Source of the DNA: JBOGUF01 sp050696075
GTDB taxonomy: Bacteria > Chloroflexota > Chloroflexia > Thermomicrobiales > UBA6265
NCBI GenBank assembly: GCA_050696075.1
Contig: JBOGUF010000175.1
Coordinates: forward strand, 1-63,460
Direction of reading: 5' to 3'
Length of the DNA stretch: 63,460 nt
Shown: piece by piece, positions 57,835 through 63,460 of the stretch
Layout: the number at the start of each line of letters is the position of its first letter
Position numbering within the stretch: the stretch's first letter is position 1
The notes under the pieces: model-generated
Seen by the model: the letters and a program-made list of their open reading frames with translations, nothing else
Told to the model about the DNA's origin: nothing
Database searches by the model: none
Position numbers and translations under genes: made by a program

Positions 57835-58242
57835 CTACGTCTGCGATAACGCGGTGAGGAACCGCGTAACCTCGCCCAGGAAAAAGTCCGGCGCCAGGTC
57901 AATCGCCAGGTGTCCCTGGTCCGGCAAGACCGCAAGTCGACCCCGCGGCAGCGCCGCCGCGACGGCCTCGGTCGCCGCCTGCAGGAAGGGCGGACTCTCG
58001 CTGCCCATCAGCAGCAAGGCCGGTGTCGTCTCTTCCGGCACCAGGGGCGGCCCGTCGCCATAGCGCTGGTAGGCGATGCGTGTCCCATCCGCCGAGGTTA
58101 CGGATTGCATCGGGTCCTCCCCTGGCACATGTTCAGAAGCGGCCGCCTTGCCGGTGAGTCGGTCCCCGAGCAGCATCGCCGCCCCGACGAACGCGCCGCC
58201 GACCCTGAGCGCCCGCCGCCGGCTGATCGGTGCAGCAGTCAT
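57835..58242 (-). pseudogene. Internally deleted, Tat-exported alpha/beta hydrolase
   Basis: The 135-residue frame has a Tat leader (ISRRRALRVGGAFVGAAML), the first strand of an alpha/beta hydrolase (VTSADGTRIAYQRYGDGPPL), and then at once the acid-to-histidine end (ETTPALLLMGSESPPFLQAA, RLAVLPDQGHLAID). The middle, including the nucleophile elbow, roughly 130-150 residues, is missing in frame, so it cannot be active. AGGAAGCC precedes the ATG. It is a clean internal deletion rather than a decayed gene. Confidence 0.75.
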
Positions 58243-58305
58243 GGCTTCCTCCCGAACAACCCTCAATCAGTCACGACGGAGTTCGCGACTGCACGGGCCG
58301 GGTTC

Positions 58306-59430
58306 TCACGCGGCGCGGGCGGCGTGGGTTCGAGCGGCGATCGCCTTGACGACGTGCTCCGCGTCCCTCCCGATGCCGGGGAGGGTCGCCGACGACATGG
58401 CGTAGAGGAAGAGCAGACCGACGAAGTAGAGCCCCGGCTCGCTGGCCACGATCCCGCGCTGGTGCCTCGGCTCCTTTTCGTCCGCGAAGACGGGGAGATC
58501 GATCCACGAGAAGTCGGGCCGGAACCCCGTACACCAGATCACGTTGGCCACATCGAGAACCCGCTGGTCGTCCAGCATGGGAAGCCCGTTCCGCACGCCA
58601 ACGGTTTTGGGCACGCGTTTGACGCCGGCGGCGGCGATGTCCTTCGGCTTGACCCGGGCCAGCGGCGCGCCATGAGCGAGGACCATCGGGCGCATCTTGC
58701 GCCCGATGGGCGTCTTCATCGTCAGCACGTGGACGAACATGAATCGGACCAGGGGGTGGAAGAGGTACCGTGTCGCCGCGGTCTCAAGGCGGAACGGGAC
58801 GACGTGGGGATCGCGCCCCGAGAGCCACGTCGGATGGGCCGCCGCCACGTCGAGGGCGATCTCCGCCCCCGAGTTGCCCGTGCCCACGACCAGGACGCCG
58901 CCATCCTGAAGTTGGGAGGGGTTCCGGTAGGCGCCGGCATGCAGTTGGACGATGCCGGGATCGAGTTCGGCGGCGAACGGCGGCGTCCAGGGGACCTGAT
59001 GCGTCGACATGGCCACGACCACATTGTCCGCCGCGAATCGCTGCTTGCCCGCCGTCAGGACGAACCCGTCCCCGTTGCGCGCAAGCCCGTCCACCTTGAC
59101 GCCGGATCGCACCGGCAGCTCGAACCGTTGGGCGTAGGCTTCGAGGTAGTCGGCCACCTCGTCCTTCGTGGGAAACGAGTGACGCGGGGCCGGGAAGGGC
59201 ATCCCGGGCAGCCCATCGTAGCTGGCCGGGGTGAAGAGACGGAGCGAGTCCCAGCGCTTCCGCCAGGCGTCGCCGATCCGTTCGTTCGCGTCGAGGATGA
59301 CGAAGGGGAGACCGCGCCGCGCCAGATGATACCCGACCGCCAGCCCGGCCTGGCCGCCACCGACAACGACGGTCTCGAAACGCTCCGTGACGTCATTGAC
59401 CGGCCGCTTGTTCTCAACCATCTCGATCAT
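58306..59430 (-). CDS. Flavin-containing monooxygenase-like oxidoreductase (CzcO type)
   Basis: The 374-residue protein has two Rossmann motifs, GGGQAG (24-29, FAD) and GTGNSG (183-188, NADPH), and a C-terminal IWCTGFRPDFSWIDLP segment, the pattern of CzcO/YhiN-like FMO oxidoreductases. The FMO motif between them is changed to LHAGAYRNP (164-172). Length is normal. GGGAGCTAAGCG precedes ATG. It follows the SnoaL-like gene by 3 bp on the same strand, so the two are co-transcribed. Confidence 0.85.
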   Translation of the reverse strand: MIEMVENKRPVNDVTERFETVVVGGGQAGLAVGYHLARRGLPFVILDANERIGDAWRKRWDSLRLFTPASYDGLPGMPFPAPRHSFPTKDEVADYLEAYAQRFELPVRSGVKVDGLARNGDGFVLTAGKQRFAADNVVVAMSTHQVPWTPPFAAELDPGIVQLHAGAYRNPSQLQDGGVLVVGTGNSGAEIALDVAAAHPTWLSGRDPHVVPFRLETAATRYLFHPLVRFMFVHVLTMKTPIGRKMRPMVLAHGAPLARVKPKDIAAAGVKRVPKTVGVRNGLPMLDDQRVLDVANVIWCTGFRPDFSWIDLPVFADEKEPRHQRGIVASEPGLYFVGLLFLYAMSSATLPGIGRDAEHVVKAIAARTHAARAA

Positions 59431-59433
59431 CGC

Positions 59434-59868
59434 TTAGCTCCCGTCCTGTCCCGGCGTCGGAATAACGCCAAGCTGCTGCAGCAGGCCCAAGTCGTCTGAG
59501 TTCACCCAGCACTCCACGATCTTGCCGTCGGCGATGCGGTCGATGTCGATGCCCGTCATGCTTCCCCGCTTGCCGGTGGGGGGAATGCCCTGGAACGCGC
59601 CGGTGTGCGTCGCGCGGGCGGTCCAGCGGGTCACCACCTTGTCCCCGTCGGCGATCTGGTCCTCAATCGTGATGTGGAGGTCGGGGAACGCCCCGCGCAG
59701 CGCGGCGACGTACTGCTTCGCGCCCTCAGGCCCGTGAATCTCCTCGGATGGCAGATGGATGACGAAGTCGCTGGCGGCGACCTCGTCGACGACGGCCAGG
59801 TTCCCCCGGTTGTAGATCTCCTCGATGCCACGACGCACCAGCATCTTGTTCTGCTCTGGCTCAGACAT
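59434..59868 (-). CDS. SnoaL-like (ester cyclase) NTF2-fold protein
   Basis: A 144-residue SnoaL-like protein: MLVRRGIEEIYNRGNLAVVD, FVIHLPSEEIHGPEGAKQYV, FPDLHITIEDQIADGDKVVT and a final GKIVECWVNSDDLGLLQQLG. The NTF2-like pocket is used by polyketide cyclases but also by many unassigned hydrolases. AAAGGAG precedes ATG. It heads the unit with the monooxygenase-like gene. No polyketide genes are nearby, so the ligand is unknown. Confidence 0.85.
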   Translation of the reverse strand: MSEPEQNKMLVRRGIEEIYNRGNLAVVDEVAASDFVIHLPSEEIHGPEGAKQYVAALRGAFPDLHITIEDQIADGDKVVTRWTARATHTGAFQGIPPTGKRGSMTGIDIDRIADGKIVECWVNSDDLGLLQQLGVIPTPGQDGS

Positions 59869-60049
59869 GGGATTGCTCCTTTCTCTCTGCTCTATCCGCG
59901 GTTCGCTTGACCCAGTGCCACCGTACGGCGATGAACGGGTGACGTCATGCCCCGAACGGGGTAGGCGAGCGGGGTATTTTCGTGGCCCGCGGAAGAGGTC
60001 GGGGACGACCGCAGGCGCATATCTGCATCGTAGCGGGGGCGCACGATGC

Positions 60050-60082
60050 GGAGGCCGCCGCGGTGGCTGCTCGGCGGCCTCC
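60050..60082 (-). terminator. Strong hairpin after the 60103 gene
   Basis: GGAGGCCGCCG pairs perfectly with CGGCGGCCTCC around an 11-base loop, 20 bp beyond the gene stop. No U-tract follows, so it may stabilise the mRNA end rather than terminate. The remaining part of 59869-60102 holds nothing else. Confidence 0.5.
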
Positions 60083-60102
60083 GTCTCGGCGCGGCGTGAG
60101 GG

Positions 60103-60525
60103 CTACGCGGCCGGCGCTTCGGCGACGATGCGGGTGCCCTCGAACACCACCGGTTGGATCATCACCGTGTTTCCGGCTGGATCGGCGAAAGTCCGCGTGC
60201 CGTCACCGCTGAATGTCTGGCCGCCGGCGCCGAGCGTCCCGTTCGCGCGCACGGTCACGGTAAAGAGTTGGTTGCCCTGTCCGTCGGCCACCAGCACGAC
60301 GAAGGTCATGATCCCGGTGTTCGGCCCGGTGGCCTGCCACGCGCCGTGCCCCGCGCTGGTGAAGATCACGCCGCCGGGTCCACCCGGCATCGGTGGAAAC
60401 ACCGGCCGGGGTGAGGTCAGCACGGTGCCGTCGGCCCCGAACGTGCCGAGCGACAGTTCCGGCGGCTCGTCGGGTGACACCGCCATGACCCGCCATGAGC
60501 CGGCAAAGCCTGCTTGCCGTGACAT
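60103..60525 (-). CDS. Small beta-barrel-like protein, family unknown, paralogue of 56510
   Basis: The 140-residue protein begins SRQAGFAGSWRVMAVSPDEP and has VIFTSAGHGAWQATGPNTGI and the tail EGTRIVAEAPAA, shared almost word for word with the 56510 protein; the middle differs. AGAAGGAGGATACTC precedes ATG, the strongest ribosome site of the pair. No signal peptide. The family is not one I can name; a calycin-like or SnoaL-like pocket is a guess. Confidence 0.7.
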   Translation of the reverse strand: MSRQAGFAGSWRVMAVSPDEPPELSLGTFGADGTVLTSPRPVFPPMPGGPGGVIFTSAGHGAWQATGPNTGIMTFVVLVADGQGNQLFTVTVRANGTLGAGGQTFSGDGTRTFADPAGNTVMIQPVVFEGTRIVAEAPAA

Positions 60526-60819
60526 GAGTATCCTCCTTCTGTGATTCAGACGCGACCCATGAGGTGAGGCCCATGCGCAGGGCCAAAAAATGACACGCGC
60601 GCTCCCCGGCAACCGCGGATCAGATCGCCAGCTTGGCCTCCGGGATGTGCTCGCCACACGACCGGCGTCGAACGCTGCCTACGGCAGGCGGCGCATGGCG
60701 CCCCGGTGCAAACTGATTCTGCGCTGCCGCACCGCGACGCGCATGCGCAGAAATTGACCAATTCGGGAACGCGTCGTGCGGGTGGGTTGGGTCGAAATTA
60801 CGTACGTGGGAACAGGAGC
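60526..60819. other. Gene-free stretch between the barrel-like protein and LuxR genes
   Basis: About 290 bp with no open frame of coding character, no obvious promoter and no repeat family member. It lies downstream of the LuxR gene, so a terminator would be expected, but no hairpin with a U-tract is seen. Confidence 0.5.
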
Positions 60820-63345
60820 TCAGTCGAGCCCGTGCTCGGCGGCGACGGCGGCGGCTTCGCGGCGGGAGTGGACGCCGAGCTTGGCGAAGATGCCGGCGAC
60901 GTGGCGGGCGACGGTGCGCGGGCTGATGAAGAGGGCCTCGCCGATCTCCCGGTCGGTGGAGCGGCGGGCGAGCAGTCGCAGCACCTCACGCTCCCGGAGG
61001 GTCAGGCCGAACGGCGGCGGGGCCGCGGGCGGGGCCGACTCAACCGCGACGGTGAGCGCGGGCGCCGCCTCGTTCGCCACCGCGCCGGCTTCGGCGATCG
61101 CCTGCTCAAGCGGCATCACCCGGCCCTCGGCCCAGGCAGCGGCAAACCGGTCCGGTCCGAGGGCAGCGTGGACTCCGGCGACGACCGGCTCGTGCTCAAG
61201 CAACTCGTGCGCGAAATGGGGGAACCCCATCGTCTCCCGCAGGGCCGCCGCCGCGCCCAAGACGCGAGCCGCCGGCTCTGGACACCTCCAGGCCGCGATC
61301 AGCGCCCCGACCGCCTCCAACCACACGGCCAATCCTCGTCGGTCGCCGAGTTCCTGCCGTAAGGGCAGCGATTCCTGGTGGACGGACCACGAGCGCGCGC
61401 GGTCGCCTCGGCGGCGGGCGCACTTGCCGACGTGGTCCAGCGCGATCGCCATGCCGCGCTTATCGGCAAGCGCGCGGAAGACGTCCAGCGCCTGGAGAGC
61501 GAGCGTTTCTGCTTGCTCGATGTCATCCTGGCAGTAGACCGCGACACTGAGGTTGTCGATCGCGCTGGCCGCGCCGCGCCGGTTGCCAAGGGTCTCGAAA
61601 ACCGCCCTCGACTCCGCGAAGAGGGCACCGGCGTGATCGAACGCCCCGGCTTCCATGGTCACTACCGCGAGGTTGTTGAGCGATCCGGCGATGCCGTCCG
61701 CGTCGCCGATCGCCCGGTTGCAGGCCAGCGCATCTTCCAACAGGAACCGCGCCCGGCCATAGTCGGTCTCGCGATGGGCGATCCACCCGAGCAAGCCGAA
61801 TGCCTTGGCCATGCCGAGCCGATCGTCTTGATCCCGCGCGATCGCCAGGCTGGCCTCCCCGTGTGCAGCGGCTGCTCGTTGATCGCCCTGTTCCAAGGCC
61901 AGCCACCCCGCGCCATACAGGGCTTTGGCCCGCAACGCGGCCAAGGAGGTCTCGCCGCGCGCACGCTCCGCGGCGCCGTCCAGCCACTCGCGCCCTTCGC
62001 TAAAGTGCCCCCGGATCTGCCAGTATCGCCACAACGCCGCCGTGAGCCGGAGGAACTGGTCCTCCTTCCCGGCGACGTCGAGCCAGCCGAGCGCCGCTCG
62101 GATATTGGCGTGTTCCTGCTCCAGCCGATCCAGCCACGCACCTTGCTGTGGCCCGGTCAATTCTTGGGCGGCCTGCTCCGCGAACTCGAGGAAGTAGGCT
62201 GCATGCCGTCCTCGGGCGTGGCCTCCTTCGCCGCTCGTCTCCAGTCGCTCCAGCGCAAACTCCCGGATCGTCTCGAGCATATCGAAGCGAACCTCGCCGT
62301 CGGCCAGTTCTTGGCGGCGGATCAGGTGGTGATCGACGAGGGAAGCAACCCCGTCCAGGGTGTCGGTGTCGAAGCCGCCGCCGGCGTTGATAGCCTCCGC
62401 GGCTTCCAGGGTCCAACCGCCGACGAAGACGGCCAACCGGCGAAAGTGCGCCTGCTCCTCGGCGGTCAGGAGGTCGTGGCTCCAGGCGATCGTGTCGCGC
62501 ATCGTGCGGAGGCGGGCGGGCTGGTCGCGCGGGCCGCCGGTCAGCACCTGGAGGCGATTGGATAGGCGGGCGAGGAGCGCCGGCGGGGCAAGGACCTTGA
62601 CGCGGGCGGCGGCGAGCTCGATGGCCAGGGGGAGCCCATCGAGCCGGTAGCAAATCTCGGCGATGGCCGCCGCGTTTTCGGCGGTGAGGCTGAAGTCCGG
62701 CCGGACGGCGCGGACCCGCGCCAGGAAGAGAGCCACCGCCTCGCACTCGTCGAGGTCCGCGACCGGCGTCGGGTGGTGGAGGTCGGGCAGGGCCAGCGGC
62801 GGAACCTCAAACTCGTGCTCGCCGGAGAGGCGCAGCGTGGCGCGGCTGGTGGCCAGCACCTTCAGCGCCGGGCAGGCGGCCAGGAGGTCGACTACGAAGG
62901 GCGCGGCGTCGAGGAGCTGCTCCAGGTTGTCGAGCAGGAGGAGGGCTTCCTTGTGGCGGAGATGCTCGACGAGGCCCTCGAGGAAGGGGCGTTTGCTCGT
63001 CTCGCGCACGCCGACGACTCGGGCAACGGCCGAAGGAACGAGCGCGGGATCGGTGATGGCGGCCAGCGAGGCCACGGAGATGCCGTCGGAAAAGGTGTCG
63101 CCAAGCCCGGCCGCCGCCGCCAGCGCAAGTCGCGTCTTGCCGACGCCGCCCGGACCGGTCAGTGTCAGGAGGCGGACATCGTCGCGGCGCAGCCGTTCCC
63201 GGACCGCCGCCACCTCCCGCTCCCGACCAACGAGGGGAGTCAGGGGTGCGGGTAGGGCGACAATGACCTCGCGCTCCAAGGGGATGAGGGGCGTGAGGGG
63301 TGTGGGACGGCTTCGGGATCGATCGGCAGGCGACGTAGTCGACAT
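60820..63345 (-). CDS. Large NB-ARC/LuxR-type (LAL-like) transcription regulator
   Basis: The 841-residue protein joins an NB-ARC/AAA-like ATPase (Walker A TGPGGVGKTR at 63-72; LLLLDNLEQLLDAAP as Walker B; LKVLATSRATLRLSGEHEFE), a winged-helix/TPR middle (GWTLEAAEAINAG, several TPR-like helices) and a C-terminal LuxR helix-turn-helix (LTLREREVLRLLARRSTDRE, ISPRTVARHVAGIFAKLGVH). Such proteins are self-contained sensors that activate genes after ATP and ligand binding. The first 35 residues repeat LTPLIPL/LTPLV units. Its promoter is at 63402-63429. Target genes are not evident. Confidence 0.85.
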   Translation of the reverse strand: MSTTSPADRSRSRPTPLTPLIPLEREVIVALPAPLTPLVGREREVAAVRERLRRDDVRLLTLTGPGGVGKTRLALAAAAGLGDTFSDGISVASLAAITDPALVPSAVARVVGVRETSKRPFLEGLVEHLRHKEALLLLDNLEQLLDAAPFVVDLLAACPALKVLATSRATLRLSGEHEFEVPPLALPDLHHPTPVADLDECEAVALFLARVRAVRPDFSLTAENAAAIAEICYRLDGLPLAIELAAARVKVLAPPALLARLSNRLQVLTGGPRDQPARLRTMRDTIAWSHDLLTAEEQAHFRRLAVFVGGWTLEAAEAINAGGGFDTDTLDGVASLVDHHLIRRQELADGEVRFDMLETIREFALERLETSGEGGHARGRHAAYFLEFAEQAAQELTGPQQGAWLDRLEQEHANIRAALGWLDVAGKEDQFLRLTAALWRYWQIRGHFSEGREWLDGAAERARGETSLAALRAKALYGAGWLALEQGDQRAAAAHGEASLAIARDQDDRLGMAKAFGLLGWIAHRETDYGRARFLLEDALACNRAIGDADGIAGSLNNLAVVTMEAGAFDHAGALFAESRAVFETLGNRRGAASAIDNLSVAVYCQDDIEQAETLALQALDVFRALADKRGMAIALDHVGKCARRRGDRARSWSVHQESLPLRQELGDRRGLAVWLEAVGALIAAWRCPEPAARVLGAAAALRETMGFPHFAHELLEHEPVVAGVHAALGPDRFAAAWAEGRVMPLEQAIAEAGAVANEAAPALTVAVESAPPAAPPPFGLTLREREVLRLLARRSTDREIGEALFISPRTVARHVAGIFAKLGVHSRREAAAVAAEHGLD

Positions 63346-63401
63346 TGCGCGGTCCGATCAATCGCCGGCGGGTTCCGGCCGTAACGCTGATGCCTGACTC
63401 A

Positions 63402-63429
63402 TGATTATGGAGTCGTGCGCGCTTGTCAA
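63402..63429 (-). promoter_or_regulatory. Sigma70-type promoter of the LuxR regulator
   Basis: Minus strand: TTGACA (63424-63429), 16 bp, TAATCA (63402-63407). The leader to the ATG at 63345 is about 50 bp. Confidence 0.6.
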
Positions 63430-63442
63430 ATGCGGGCCGGCG

Positions 63443-63460
63443 GCCGTATCGGGATACGGC
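63443..63460. promoter_or_regulatory. Palindrome GCCGTATC-GG-GATACGGC at the window end
   Basis: An 18-bp inverted repeat with 8-bp perfect arms, about 14 bp upstream of the LuxR promoter -35. It is a plausible activator or operator site; the window ends here. Confidence 0.5.

Noticed and set aside
1..63460. tRNA, rRNA or riboswitch genes
   Set aside because: No cloverleaf, rRNA-like stretch or known riboswitch core was recognised by eye; small RNAs cannot be excluded.

Overview
The window is GC-rich bacterial chromosome with no rRNA or tRNA genes. The protein repertoire suggests a Chloroflexota bacterium near the Thermomicrobia: many LLM/F420-type oxidoreductases, YciI/DGPF proteins, Tat-exported hydrolases, an ECF42-type sigma factor, GTCATGCTGAG and GTCATTCCG palindromic repeats and an eCIS-type effector motif. 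The taxonomy is inference. Function calls rest on reading translated sequence by eye; no database search was possible.

Region by region. (1) 1-3.4 kb: LLM oxidoreductase, small membrane protein, DprA/SMF-like protein, then a DUF2283/DUF4258 pair resembling a toxin-antitoxin module. (2) 3.4-12.1 kb, minus strand: a defence-like operon of a PLD-SNF2 helicase, a large Eco57I-type adenine methylase and an AlbA_2/ATPase protein, followed by a duplicated remnant of the methylase 3' end. (3) 12.4-15.4 kb: an 866-residue protein with an eCIS-effector-type leader motif, an internal duplication and an HExxH motif, plus an overlapping small partner. (4) 15.4-41.8 kb: a dense island of small detoxification and stress families, often several copies each: serine hydrolases, alpha/beta hydrolases, VOC, DHFR/RibD-like, YciI, ArsR+SRPBCC pairs, PPOX, cupin and a Tat-exported truncated haemoglobin, with gene remnants between them. 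(5) 41.0-47.9 kb: GntR regulator, oligopeptide-type ABC importer without ATPases, BAAT-type hydrolase and LLM oxidoreductase. (6) 48.1-53.3 kb: ECF42-type sigma factor, then a YtrA-like GntR regulator with two ABC exporter modules. (7) 53.6-63.4 kb: Rieske oxygenase, a complete IS1380-like element, methyltransferase, flavin monooxygenase, SnoaL-like protein, two paralogous barrel-like proteins and a large NB-ARC/LuxR regulator.

How the genes may work together. The strongest regulatory signal is a motif TGTCGA-N17-CGAC found upstream of four scattered minus-strand genes (YciI, serine hydrolase, DHFR-like, VOC; one copy has TGGCGA). It matches the promoter type I recall for ECF42 sigma factors, and an ECF42-type sigma gene lies in the same window, so part of the detoxification island may be one regulon. 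Several other regulators have readable sigma70-type promoters with palindromes in or beside the spacer.

Other oddities: two genes broken by in-frame amber codons, one LLM gene that has lost its normal stop and runs 268 bp into the next gene, five intergenic arrays of different 7-bp repeats, a hydrolase with its catalytic centre deleted, and recombination scars made of partial hydrolase genes.
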